Part shown: positions 48,571 to 63,000 of the stretch, in pieces
How positions within the stretch are numbered: the first letter of the stretch is position 1
Layout of the letters: the number at the start of each line of letters is the position of its first letter
Source of the DNA: Crotophaga sulcirostris
Taxonomy: Eukaryota > Chordata > Aves > Cuculiformes > Crotophagidae
Assembly: GCA_013397455.1 (NCBI GenBank)
Contig: VYZB01000035.1
Location: forward strand, 2,839,729 to 2,903,728
DNA length: 64,000 bases
Direction of reading: 5' to 3'
Program-made: the position numbers and the translations under genes
Notes under the pieces: model-generated
Databases searched by the model: none
What the model saw: only the letters and a program-made list of their open reading frames with translations
What the model was told of the DNA's origin: nothing

Positions 48571-51500
48571 AGGTAGTAAATGCCTCAGCCTGAAAGGTGA
48601 TCCAAAGAGCTGCTTCTAATGGCTCATCTTGATAGGTTTCATACTGGGGCAACAGGGCTGAGGCTTTCCTGATAAAAACCTAGAAGGAGACTGGACAAGG
48701 TGTTTGCTCTTCAGGAGTTACAATTTGGATTCCCACCTGCCACTGTGCACCCTTGCTCCTCTGGGCTTGTGGAGGTGGACCAATGGCTCTCCTTGATAAG
48801 GCTGGGAGCAGGCCATTATGGTATTATTTGGGCTGCCTTTACAACATTGTCTCTCTGTGCTCTTTCATGTATGGGCAGATGGGCTGTCAACCACATAACC
48901 TAACAGTTACCAAGGCTGGTTTTCTGTCTTCTGAAAAAGCCAAAATCTAGCTGACAGGATATAATGGATGATTTTGGAACCGTTGAATATTTTATGGGAT
49001 TATCTATTTTATAACTCATTAAACTATAAATTTTGTATATTATGTGAAAACTTAACAAGTTACAATAGACTACATGTATATATAAAAGTGCTGGGAAGGC
49101 TCTTTGGCCACACGGCGTGACATGACCTGTGTGTACTCTACCAGACAGGGTGTCTGTCCACAAGCTGCCTACTAGTGTGACCCAGGCCTGCACCAGTCTC
49201 CTCAGTTGTGCTCATCGTTGTAGGCAAGAACGTTTTCCATCATCATTTAATTTAAATTGCAATCACATTTCTATGACCAAGAATGTTCACAGTCACTATT
49301 TTAATTTACTGGGGTAGATGTAGCTGTAGACTCTCTATGAAATGACCTAAAGGGCTCTTTTTTGTTCATTGCAAGCAGGTATCCCCAGTGCAGTAATACA
49401 TGGCACTAATTAGCCATCCCTTTCTGGCACTCTGAGGAGAGACACCAGGATTGATTGAGCATGGATTCTGTACTCCTTGTTCATTTTCAGAAGTGTACCT
49501 TCTGATGGAAGGGCTGATTCGAGTGCTGGCAAGGTAGTAGAAAGAAATTTGCACTGCCAATAGCTATCATAAATGTGTTAATATACAGCTGGGGGACTGC
49601 TGGGGAAGGACTACTGGGATACTTACATGTTCATATATTTCCCTTTCCTCTCCAAAGAGGAAGTTTAAATAAACCTGCCTCAATGTTTTTACACTGGGTT
49701 CTTAGGATTATGCAACAAATTATTCTGCAAGCATTTAGTCCTGTTCATGGAATATGCTTTTTCTGTCCATCCGTATTTGAGGAAAGTGATTGTTTTAAAA
49801 TCAGTAAGCTGGAGAGCAAGAGATGTCTGTATAAAGAAGTCATGATAAAGTATATATTTTCATATTAGGTTGAGAGCGGCCACAAATTCATGATTTCTGT
49901 CATTTGCCATCTTTAGTTTGAATTAATTGTTTTAAAATGAGAAAATACAGAAACTGTAAAATTTATGTGATGTACAATAAACCATATTCAGGGTGAATTT
50001 CCATCTACAACATTTTCTCCTTTATTTTTCTGCAGTCAGAGACACACTGCATTTGCCTAGAAAATAAAGAACGTATGTTTTTGCAACAATCATGTTATTC
50101 ACATTCTTGAGTTCAGCAGAGATTAAAGATGTTGCTGGGACATTGTCTATTTTCCAACCTGTCATTTCTAGAGAAAAATTTCTTCCACTGACAAGTAAAA
50201 AGATATTTTTCCCAACTTTTCACTCCATAAGCAATTTTGGATCTTCAAGTCAAGCACTTTAATACAACAGACAGCTTCTGCTCTCAGTTACACCTGTTGA
50301 ACTTCATTATCTTCCATTCTGCCCTAATTATGTATAGACAAACTCATTCACTTGACCCCGTTGACCCTGCCATTAGATCTTTAATTAACTCTTGTGACCA
50401 TGATTCATGGCCCAGAACTCAATACAAGGCACTTTATCGCAACTAGGTTTGCAATGGGGGCTAAAGTATATTTTCAATGAATTGAGCATTTGTCTGTGAT
50501 CACTGAACAGGAAGTTGAATACTGATGCATTCAGTAACTCAATGAAATATCTATGTATTTTTATATTTTTGACTACCACAGTGTAAGCAGACATATCATT
50601 AAGCTCAGAAAACTAATAAATCCGCTCATCTAAAGAATTTTTACTCAGTTTTACTGCTCCTCTGCCATTAGATCCAGCTGACATTTGTCAGAAAAACAAA
50701 CAAAAGAAATGTATTTATGACATATCCAAAATGTATTTCAACAACTTTTCAGAACAGCTCCAGTTTAGTAGAATTCATTATTAAATGGTTTTCTGCAGGA
50801 TAATAGCTAATGACATCCAAATACAAATTTCAACAACCTAAATCTTCTCTAAATCCAGTTTTTCACATTGCTCCAGTTTTCAGTGTTTGGGGGATTGCCC
50901 TATCAATTCAGGATACTCTAAAATTGGAGGACCTGTGTTCATCTCTGACCTTTTGTCACCCTTTGGTTCCTGTCATTCATTGAGGTCAGTTACTGCTAGC
51001 TATTTGGCACGTCTTCTAGGCTGACTGGCATTAGTTGGCTCTCCAGTTGGCTCTCCATCATTATGGAATTGGCTCCCAGTAGAATTCAGACATTCAGGAC
51101 TCATATCTTTCTGCTATTTTAAAATCAGATCTAGGAACACTGTATTCTGACACTGAGTTTAATGTTTTTTTAAGGTTCTTATTAAATTTATGGAATTCCT
51201 TGTGTAGAAGGAAGAGTAGAAGTTTTTGCCACATGAAACTTTAAGCAATGAGACTTTTATCTGTATGATAAGATAATAGCATGTCTTGTGTCATATATGC
51301 ATATGGTAATAGTAGCAAAGCAATTAATAGTATCGTAACAAAGATCATTTAAGTACTACAAGTAGACAAATGTCCAGTTACTCTCAAGAACAGCCAAATA
51401 AGAACTAAAAGTAGGGTAAAGAAACCCACTTACATAAGTACATACATAGTACCAGGCCATCCACCACCAATCAGTACACCTTTTTTCGCATTTCCTGAGC

Positions 51501-52069
51501 AAATTCTGGTAGCTGCTTTGGGTTAGGAGGTATGGCATGTGATCATTAGCTGCAACTGGTCTTTGTATTAGTAACTCATAACCTTAATACAAACAATCTG
51601 ACTTGGGCATTTCTTTGCTTTTCCCACATGAGCAGCTGCTATTCCAGTCATTGAGACTACCCAGGTAAGGCAAACAGTTCGGCTATGTAAAAATTTTAAG
51701 TAATAATATTTCTTTTAATCCCAGAGAGACTGGCAGGAAGGGGAGATGGGTGAATTAAAAGCTGGCACATCATCAGGGTTTTGTTCCATCTTCTTTCATA
51801 CAAAATGCTACAAGTAACATATCCAAACACACTGTTCAGAATGTATTACTGCAATTGGAACTGGTTCTCTGCTAGATAGTCATCTTGAGTCAGAATTTTT
51901 TTCCTGTCTGAATGTACAATGCTGGGTATACATGCAGTTACCCTTTGAGGCTTCAAAAGAGTTTCTACCTGAGAGTGCGTGGTTTCATACACCTCAGATG
52001 ATTTAATACACCCCAATATTTAAAATAACATCTACTGTTTTAAATTACTGTCTGTGTTCAAAATAGTTG

Positions 52070-52082
52070 CCACTAGATGGCA
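52070..52082 (+). promoter_or_regulatory. CTCF-type motif, plus orientation
   Basis: CCACTAGATGGCA fits the CTCF core pattern CCASYAGRKGGCR at all 13 positions. It is 8 kb upstream of TMEM244 exon 1. Occupancy is not shown by sequence. Confidence 0.5.
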
Positions 52083-53999
52083 AACTGATTGTATGCAGAC
52101 TTCCACACAAAGGGAACGGCTCTGCTGTGTGCTAGGTGACCAGGTGAATGTATTGCATCAAATTTATCGGTTGAAACCACTGGAATTATACCAGAGAAAG
52201 AGACGGCTCTTTAACCTTAGGTTCTGAAAGCGCCTACAGTAAGTAAATATCATATTTGTTTCTGCTTGCTTGTCTAAATCAAGTCTGTTGTACTAAACCT
52301 TTTAACTTCACATCACACAGCAAAAATGCAAGAGCTCAGGCCCATCATTCCATTTTAGGTACCAGGTATGTTCCATGGTACTTAAGAGGTAGTGAGTAGC
52401 ACATGCTGACAGAGACAAAAGGGACTTGAATATCAAAATCCCCTTTTATATGTGCCTGGTTGCACAGGACCCATGTAAATGCTCACATATTACAGTGCCC
52501 GATCCTGCCACAGATCTCTGATTTAGAGAGTTTTACATCCATCAGTTCACACAGAGCCTCAGCTAGAGTCAGGACCTCTTAGGAGGTTATCCTTTCCTTT
52601 TGTCTCATAAGACTGCAATAATGGATAGCTTTTCTAAGTAGATGCTGCACATTTCCACTCACAAGTGCTATTTGCGGTCACTTAAAAAGAAACACATTAA
52701 CCTACTCAAGATCTTGTTTATATCAGTTTCACACCAGTGCCACTTTACTGTTGCTATCATAATGCAAGAAAATATTTGATGATCCTATGTTAACAACAAT
52801 TAGCACAGGCCTCATGTCTATTAGTATACTTTTCTATTGTGCATTGGTCTGACACCACCAGTCAGAAACAGAAATCCCTTTTAAAAGCAGGAGTTAGCCC
52901 AAAACTATTTTGCTTACTGTATTTTACTTTCTTACATTAGCAGATGTATCTATATATAAAAAATGCATACCTAAATATTATGTCTTTTCTGTGCCATTAA
53001 CTGAGCTAGGTATCCATCTCTGATTAGTTTCTATTTGCAATCTGAGTTTTCACCCACATTATTTTGTGAATTAGCTTATTTGAGATTTAACAGTTCTTGA
53101 AGGCAAAGGATCAGCAGTTGTGCTGTCATTTTCTTATGGCAATAGGCCGACAATTTATTTTTAACATGAATTTAGCTTACTAATGCTGCGCTATCAAAAA
53201 TAAAAATGGCATTCTGCTTTAATTTCTATTGGTGTGGCAAATTGACAGTATTTAACAATACTGGGTTTAGGACACATCAGACACTCAAGCAAGATTAATT
53301 CTAAAAAGATTTGCTTTAATCTGGTTTCTGAGAAAAAGTGTAGTAGGTCCACTGAACTGACTGAATAGGTGTGCAGTTCTCTTTGGTTTTACTAAGTCTA
53401 AGTCTAGTGAAGCGTTTATCTCCATCCTTCACAGGCCATAGGGATATTGTAGGCAGTGCCTTTAGCAGGCTTGTTAAATTACAACTGTGCTGTAAAGCAA
53501 TCATTACTATTAGATCTCATGCATAGGGCCATTATTTTTTCACCAGCAAGAATCAGTACAGCATTTTTCTGCCTTATGAACAATTTGCAACATGTAAGCA
53601 AGTTATCACAAGTTTTTTGATATTCCTCTGAAGTACCAGAGGCCAACCATACCTGGATATGAGACCTCACGCAAAGTGAATTCATGCTTTAAGGCTGTGC
53701 CAAGGATCTTTGCTTTCAGAGTCTTGCCTAATATGTCCTCTTCATATATTCAGATTTTCACTCATTACCAGACTTGAAGGTGGAAAGGAATAACCTCCAC
53801 ATTAGATTTGCTGAGTACTTGAGAGGACTTTTCATTCCTCCGTCGCGTGAAGTGTGGTTCCTCTTCTGCGATCACACCACCTATTTAGCCCTCAGCTCCT
53901 GACTGTTTTCTGACTACAGGTAAAAAATCTCCTACTCTTCTTGGCACTGAAGCCTTCCTTATTCATCTAACTTAATAGCTGCATTTTGTATGTAATAAA

Positions 54000-54095
54000 G
54001 TAACAGATCTGTCTGAAACCTAATAGTTTGTATTGTATAGGAGGTAAGACTATAGAGTCTGATGGCTCCTTCTGGCTGTAGGCTCTGAAAACAAA
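54000..54095 (+). mobile_element. Old CR1/L3-type LINE 3' terminus
   Basis: AGTTTGTATTGTATAGGAGG, then AAGACTATAGAGTCTGATGG and CTCCTTCTGGCTGTAGGCTC correspond to the last ~90 bases of an ancient CR1/L3-type element, normally ending in a 'GGTCCCTTCTGGC' motif. Confidence 0.55.
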
Positions 54096-57000
54096 AGATC
54101 ATACCTGCTGAAACTTGCAAGGTCACCTTATTGCAATGTCAAAAAAATTTCAGATTTTTTGGCCAGAATGCTGGATCATTAACCAGAATAAACAGTTATG
54201 ACTTTTCTCTTGCAAAATGAGCTACTTTTGAAAATTCAGCTTCTTCATAGGCTTTTCTTTCATGAAGTAGGAAGGGCTTCCAGTTCGTACATTAAATCAT
54301 CTCCTTTGCAGTTTCAAGAGGCTCTTCTAAATGAAATTAAATCAATGTTTTAAAAAGCATTTAGTGTCTCAGATTATAATCTCACTATTTTCAATACAAG
54401 ATATTGTCTCGTTCAAAGGAAAACTACCTAGAAAAAACTCCTGCAGTATTTTAGGTCTGTAATCCAAATGCAGTAACAGTCGCACAGCCTAAAAGGATGA
54501 AGCAATTTTTCTGTAACGAGTTGTTAACTTTTCCTATGAAAAAGGACATTTTTTTGAGGAAGTGTGCATACACCCTAATACACATTAAAAGTAGCAAGAA
54601 ACTTTCCTTATTTTTGAGTGTCCTTTTTAGAAGAGAAAGGATTGTCTCTATTGTGTTAAAAGTTGTGTTAACAAACAGAGCAGGGTCTCATGAGTTTGCT
54701 TGTTTCTCCCATAGACTCGCTATGTGGAATTTAGAAGGCCTGAGCCTTCCTGTGCATCTGCCAGCAGTCTACAGTTATGTGAGAGAATAGTATTTTCTCT
54801 GCTATAAAGATATTTTGATGTTCAGGGAGAGGTGATATTAGACCTGTTAATGCAAAGTGCCACAGTGCATATGTCCAAAATGGAAAAAAAGTAGGTGGGG
54901 GGAGGGGAAAAAAAAAAAAAGAGAAGAGAAATATTAGCAAATACTTAGCAAATTACAGGTTATAGTATAAGCTTTCACGATTTAATACTCTGAGAAAAAA
55001 CACATTTACATTCTTCTGTGCTGTCTCCAGTTCTGATGTTGGTGAATTTGTTTGGCTTTCTTTCTAATTACAAGATCATGAGCTGCAAACATTACTCCAG
55101 GATTAGGAGTGCCCCGAGTTTGATTTCAGCTGAACCAAGCTTGCATATGTTTTCCCTTGTGTAATCTTTTGCTTTCAGTCCTCTAGCCTGAGAACTTACA
55201 TAGCAAGATGTTCTGCTGAGTATGTTCATATTTGACTGTGTAATACCTGAGTCACTAAAAGATATAAAACACTCTTCTGAGCTTCATCTTCCCACACTAC
55301 TACAAAAAATGTTGCTTTTTCTACCCCAGGTTTTTGGCTCGGTATCTTCCTATATTAACTGTCATTTGATAAACTCTACTTGCGTACGAAAGACTCACAG
55401 TCTGGGTTTCCTGAGTTTGAAAATAAAATAAATGCAACACTTCAGACTATTGTTCCACTGAAATTAATTTGTCTACATGATATTTTACTGTAACTCCAAA
55501 CTGTTCTCTGGGTTCTATCCAAAAGTGGAGGTTCTGTTTCAGTTCCAAAGCTTAACCACATAGGTTTTTATTCAGTAAATGCAAGCTATGTTGGCTTTCT
55601 CATTCCAGAACCATTGTTTTTTAATCCTTATATATTTAATTCAAGAAACTAGTTGACCCCTTGTGTGAGATGAATCACAAGCTAACTAAAAAAGTGCCAA
55701 AAGCCCTGTAGGATTGAATTAGATGTTCAAGCTGAAACAAAAAAAATCCATGTAGTTTTGCATAAATAAGAGAGCTGTTTAATGAGGTATTCACCTTGAA
55801 GTCAATCATGGAATAACAAAATTAAAATTTGGTTCTCTCTTTGGAGGGACACCTGGACCCAAGGAACAGTCTGAGGTGGGAAGCATTAACTGTCATAGTA
55901 TGGGAAAGCAGGAAATTGAATTGAAAACTGTCTTGTAGTATTCAATGTCCAAGGTGCCAAGGACTTAACTTTTCAAGTCCCTATGTATGAAGCATGGTTC
56001 CAGGAGAATTCAGCTATGACTAGCCAACACTATAGCAAACTAGCTATCAGATCTCTGGACGGCTCTCTTAAGATGTGTAATTAGTGACAACCTGGAAAAT
56101 TGAGATTGAAATTACTTGTTTAGTTTCATATAAGAACTGTCAGAGGCAAAGGAGGAATCTAATACTCAGTAACTCCATGCAGGTGGCTTTCCTTCTAGCA
56201 ATCCACTGCTTAAAGCATTTCACACCTTCTGACTGCCAGAGCCAATGAAGCAGGAGTTTCGTAATCTTCAATTTATAACTTTGTGGAAACCCAGAGGAGA
56301 TTTCTTATAAAGACTGGGTTTATGCAGAAGAAATACTCTCTTATCATGCCATAATAGTGTATCATTATGCTTGTGCCCAAGGGTTCAAATTAAAGTTTCA
56401 AAAGCAGTATCCGTGTTGGCATTTCCTATCTGTTAAAAGCTTGCATTTAACTTGGCATCACACCTTTAAAATATTGTTTTAATGTTCCGTTTCACTCTAA
56501 TTCGCAGTCTTTATGCCTTTTACATTCCTGTCTTCTTATCTACCCAAATAATTCAACTTTACCACTGACCTGCTCCCAGACTACCAGTTAGCCCTCTTGC
56601 ACTATATAATCCCTGGTTTAGCTGGTGTTCATTTTTGACCCTGTTCCCTGAAATCCTCATCTAATTCTCTTCAGATATTTGTCCTGGTCTCTTTGCCCAG
56701 CTAACCTCAATTCTCTTCCTTTGTTCATCTTGGTTGTTTGTCATACTCTAGACCTCATCTTCCACACAAGCTCCCAGGCCCCATCTCCTGCATATACACG
56801 TGGCAATTCACTATTCCACTTTCTTGCTCATCATACTCCTTCCATTTCTTTTTCACGTACACGATCACTAACTCCTAAATTCCACTTTTATCTACACTGC
56901 ATTCAAATTAATTTGTTTTCTTCTCTGCACTCAGTCAACAGAAAGGTCCCTGAGAGGCATACATTTTGTGGTGCTTGGCTGTAATCACGGGAAGAATTAT

Positions 57001-60000
57001 GTCTGTGCAGCCCTGAGTAATTCCACAGCAGACTCTTCAGAGTTTTCAGCTAAATCTCTAGTAGATATTTTCTGAACACTTACAAAATGGAATTTTTCAC
57101 ATGAAGAACAGCAGGAATATTTCCCTAGCATAAAGCCCCTTCATTTCTGTCAAATTTAATATTTTTACTTCAGCAACTGGATGGAGTAAAGCTTTTAGGG
57201 TAAAAACCCACAGCATTTTCAACATGGGCAACATAATATGCTTTTTGCTAGCCCTGTTCTCATAAAGACTTACTTTATTTTGTCTGTAAATTGAGAAACA
57301 AACAGGAAAATAATCAGGCTAAGGAAAAGCAACTGGTAGGAAATTTTTCAGTCCAAAACCCATTTCGCAAAGTTATAAGTAACTGAAAGAGGTGGCTTGA
57401 AGTGAAAAATTTTGGGACATCTTCACTACAGATTGTGATATTAGATCCAATCATAGTATATGCAGTTACAAACACTTTGTATTAGTTGTCTCCAGTGGAA
57501 TAACTTCCAAGGTGCCAAACCTCAAAGAAACTTCAAGCTTTGCGTTTGTAAAGATGAAGAATATTCAAACAAAAATGTATGCATAGAAATGTTATTCCAA
57601 ATACATACTACCATTCTCACAGGATTACTTAAGACTAAGGTCTACCTTTCAAACAATCTGTAAAATTATAGTGTATATGGCATACAGGAAAACTGTTATA
57701 TATTCTCATATGCGTAATACTTATATGCATAATAACTATAAGGTATCTGTTTTGATTTAGAGTACTCCTCACTCACCTAACTCCAGACAAGCCGAACTTG
57801 AGGGTGTTTTTTCAGTTCAACTTCTATATACAGGAATCAAAAACTGTCATATTGAAAAAGTGAAATCTTTTCTCACCTTGAAGATCATAACTGTGAATTT
57901 TTAAGCTACTGGGCAAGATTCAGTACGACTTTTGTTTTTTAACTCAAGACACCTGAACAATATAATCAAAATTTTCAAAGAAGCTAATGACTTCTACATC
58001 CGATATATGTTATTGGAAAATGTCCTGTGTTACTACTTTGATGTCTTTTCCTATGGTAGCAGTGGAGACCTGGCTGAAGGCTCACCAGGAAGAGCTCGCT
58101 GCTCAGGCTCTGCTATGTCCAAGAGCACCAAGACCTGTACCTTGGACCTGTGGACATTAGGACTTTGCTCTTTTTTCTTGCTCATAAAACACCAAGTGAT
58201 TAATATCCTCAGAGGCAGTGCAGCACGAGTTTGGATTGCCAGAGGGTTATGGGAGATGTTTAGTTTTGTCAGGAAGCAGTGATTCGTGGTTTATCAAAAA
58301 CTACTTTCTTCTTTATGACTCTGCTGCTGGGAATAACTACTTAGATGAACTGCAGTCAAAAGCTAGCTCCACAAGTCAAAAAGGGAAATCTTTGAACAAG
58401 TTACTTATTTCCCCATCGCCAGTGAGCTATTTGTGGCCCACAGAGGCTTTTATATGTGGATGACAGAGACATCTTAAATTTACCATCCAAGTCTACACGA
58501 TCTCTTCTCTTAATTAAGGACTGGAGTGACTGGGGTGGATGAGTGATGATGGGAGCTGTTACTGGAGCTGAGGAAATCTCCAGCTGTGCATTCCAGCCTG
58601 GGTGAAGCTCAGCTGCTCTCACAAGCTGCACAGTTGTGCAAAGTCACTGCAAGTTCAGTTCCCCCGGCTGGTGTAACTCTGTATTACACTGGGTGTGCTT
58701 TTAGGGATGACAAGTAAAACAACATTTGAGTTGACATAGAACCCCAGAACGTTTGGAAGCTGAGAAAAGATATGGCCGAGGAAATTAAATGTTTGTTATG
58801 TGATCTGCAACTTAATACCCCTGCTGTTAAACAGCCATCTCTACATAAAAACAACAAAACCCAAACTTTGCAAACACCTACTAGAGACTTTGGTTAAGGT
58901 TTGAGTAATTGAATTCCTCTCTCCTGCAGTTTGAAAACTATGCTTTATAATGAAATTTCCTGTTTTCCAGTTGCCAGATATGGGATTAACTGCAGGTAAA
59001 TTGTGAACCACTGCAGTGAACAGTATACCCTAGTAAGCTGAATCTGTCAATAGAATTCTTACTTTGCCTACAGGTCAATTTTTTAAATGTTTCTTTCAGA
59101 AATTTGTAAGCCAGTACTTCACAAAGCTATTGAGTCCAATAGGAAAGATACATATATATTGTATCAGATGAATCTATACTGTTCTCTGCAGTGCATAGAG
59201 GGCTACGCACAACAGTGAAATAATTACTACTGTCACTTTGCGTAGTTACTTTAATTTACATAGCTTACTTTTGGTCATGTATATACCAGTCTCTTCTGGT
59301 GCCAAGCACATGTAAAACACAATGAATTTTTTCTTGATGCTCATAATGTTAGAAGCATTTTCACATCCTGAAGCTCCAAGCCCCACTAAACTTGTGAGGT
59401 TTTGGCTCCAGAAACATTAGATTGTTTTTAGATGTGAGCAAAATCTTCAAAATGGTCTAAAAGATTCTTCAGCCCAGTTCCCACTGGGAATTAATGACCT
59501 TTTAAACTCTTGTGGGCTTTTGGCTGACCAGTCACTAAGCAGGTTTAGAAGTACATTTTATTGTCTAATTGTTTATTTTGCCTCATTTCAGAAACATATA
59601 TAATGACCATGCTGCTGCAATTTCACAGGCGTACATAGAAAATAAAGCAGTTACATCGTCTGAGGGATTGGAGCCCTCTTGTCTATTGTGTTGCCCTTAT
59701 TTAAAAATATCAGGGTTGCTACCTGACACACTAAGCACTTGAAATATTGGCATGATTGCCTGGGATATAGTGGCTATCTGATCATACATGCTAGCTGAAG
59801 GTATCATTATTAGGCAGATTTGATCTACTGCATATTCTACTGATCTTCTTGATCTACCGCAAATTTCTGAAGTAGATTTCTTTTTAAATTGAGTTCATGT
59901 TGTAATAGAAGTAAGAAAAAAATTATTTTGATGGTTCTTCAAAAACCAGTGCAAGATGACCTTGTAGTCTTGATTATTTTCAGAGAACTGGGCTCTATAT

Positions 60001-63000
60001 CATGGAGAGTGCTTAGTTTTTACTCTTATTGACAGAGTCAGCTGAGATACTTTTGAGGCAATGGGCACCAAAATGGAGATATCTTTCAGCTAAGCTGAAG
60101 TGGCAAATGTAGCATAAGTTTGCCTCGAGTTGCTACTTTTACATGTGTGTTAAGCCAGAGTGGCTAACCAGTGTAAAAAAAAAAAACAACAGGTTTTGTC
60201 CTTTTTATGCTATACTTCATAGATTAGATTTATATCTTGTTGGTTAAGCAACCAAATCTATGTTTCAGAAACACCCTCACATATATTTTAAATATAAGAG
60301 CTAAGAGGAGGCAAATGAACAAGGCTAGACATGGGTTTCGTTCTGATCCCCTATTTTCAGTCATCTGTTACTTAAAGAAATATTTCAGTCTGAAATTTTC
60401 CATGCTTAGCTTCTACCAACATTCATTTTTCACATATCAGAATACTAGAGAGAAAAAGTCTCTGTTATGAAGAGACTATGTTATGAAGAGACCTCTACTA
60501 TTATAGACAATAAAATCAAGAATTTAAACTAGAAATTGGCAGGGAAATATTCATTACTTTTGAGTACATTATGTTCTTACTGCGAGGAAAATTAATTCTG
60601 AGTTAACTAAGCTTTAAGGATTCATAAGTTGGCTTTGAGCACCAATAACAGTAGCTATAGTTAAAGAAAGGAATTCTTATTGCACATTGTCTGTTGATTT
60701 AGGAACAGATATTGCTTGGTAAAACTAGTCTGTGAGTATTGCGAAGTATTAAATATTCACAATTAATATGTTACACTTCTGGCTTTTAGCCTTGAAGAGC
60801 ATTGCAGCTTAAATTATTTCGAATATACTGTGGCAGCTTGTGAATTTGCAAGCTGTGCAAGAGAGGAGCGACGACAGTAGTTGTAAATACACATTGGTTT
60901 GAATTCCAGCTGAGCACCTACCTTGTCTGTGATGCGCATATGCATGTGCCTGTTTCTGTAAGCATGTCTTGACATATTAGCTACTACAGCAGGAGAAGCA
61001 GCATGTGCAATAAGTTTATATAATGTTTCCTATCTTATTCAAATCTGCAGCTGCAGATTCCCTGATGTGTGCAGAACTGTGCTCACTAGAGCCCTATTCT
61101 GATCAGTTGTAGTAACGTCAACAAAACCACACAGAACTGTGGCCTATTCCAGAAATATAAAAATCTTAATTTTACTTAATATTTTTTGTATTCAGCTTCT
61201 TCTAAGACCATGTCATCTTATACCAATCTGCTGATACAAATGCTGATCATGATACTCACTGATGGGATATCCATATCCCCTGTGGAATGGCACTGCAGCA
61301 GGAAGACAAACTGTTCATGTTTTGGCTCAATCGCATGTAAAACATCATATTGCAGAGCTCCATGGAGGCCTAATATAGGCTAAATATTACATGGCTTTCT
61401 TTGTATAAGTCCATTTATATAGGTGCTTTCTGCCTTCAGAAAATTGTACAACGAATACAATTTTACTACAATGTGATCCTGTTGTTATAGATGTGGGTCA
61501 GTCTATTTTTATGTGTGCTTATATAACTCAATTATTTGTTCCCAGATGAAACTTGGCTTACATTCCATAGAGAAGAGCAACCCCATCACTTGCAAAAAGA
61601 TTTACCATTTTAATATAAATAAATATATAAATATAACATATTGCACATTTATAATTATACTACTACGATTTTAGACTCTTTCTCATTCAGATGTGTTTGG
61701 TAATATCTCTTTTTTATTGGATAGATGTTCATAGCTACCTCATTTGAGACTGCTGAAGTCAGAAATATTATGAATGGAAAGGTATCATCATTATGTAGGA
61801 GATGTTCTTTTGCTGAAAGTTTCTGGAATGAGAACTACAATTCAGATATTCACATAGTCTATAATGTCAGTCATGTATCTGAATTCACTTATAGTTAATT
61901 AAAAGCAATAAACTCTTAATGTATATATTTGAATCCCACTCTGAGGAACATTCTTCACTCCATTGACTTTATAGAAAGCCTTAGCTCCAAACTCAGCACG
62001 CAAAGAAGATGCCAGACGTTAGCTGTTAAGAATAGCCCCTAGGTGAGGTCTCTGCACTAACAGTACCCTTGCACATCATCATCACCACTGTGATTACTTC
62101 TGTGAATAAAGTGAAGAATATGCATGGTGCTTTCAGGATGATCAAATATTTATGAAATTACTAGTCACATCCATGCTTGCCCAGATGAGTGATGAGAGGG
62201 GAAGACACTATCTCTTTGGAGCCAGAGAAGTCCATCATTGTCTTTTAGCCAATGATCTCCAAGTTCTTCTGTGTTTTCTTGGATGCTTACAAATTTTGAA
62301 TATTCCCTGGGAACTTGACAATACCCTTGAATGCTGTAATGGTGCAGTGCAAATCTAAAAGTCCTCCAGTTTTAACTCAATTTTTCCAATTTAAATATTT
62401 GAAGGTTAGGTAAAATAGGGTAGATATCCCAGTACAGTACTATAATGATTATAATCACTATACAGTTTATGCTCCCATGCCACATCATCTTCTTTCTAAA
62501 ATTTAAACCACAGAGGATTTTTGGTTTGCAAAGAATTCCCTGGGGGAGTAAGAAGCTAGGAGGACTCAATGTAAAGTGCTGCCTTAAGCTTGCCTTGGAA
62601 CATGTGAAAATAAACTAGTTTCAGCAAAGTATCTTTTTCTGAAGTTCAGTTCCTCTTGAATGCTTAAGAGCATGCATCAGTTCTGTTATCACTGGGTACT
62701 GAAATCAAATCATGTTGTGGGAAACTGTAAATGTAAACCAACATGAGTAGATTCTTCCACGAACAGGCATCAGCCTGCACAGACTACTAAAGTATACAGT
62801 TCTGTGCTCAAAGCAAAAAGAATATCCTGCCTGCTTTGTTGTGGTAGCCAGGAGACCGACTTCTCCATTAAAATGTGTTTGTCGAACCTTGAAATCTATA
62901 GCAAGCAGGTACTTCCACCTCTTACTATCATGCATAATTATTTTTCTAAGAATACTAGTTCACACTCACCATTATTTTGTAGATAATAAATGATATTTGG

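Noticed and set aside
51356..51538. Minus-strand frame ending at a good GTAAGT donor (51426-51431)
   Set aside because: No acceptor or homologous protein could be found upstream, so the donor alone is not enough.
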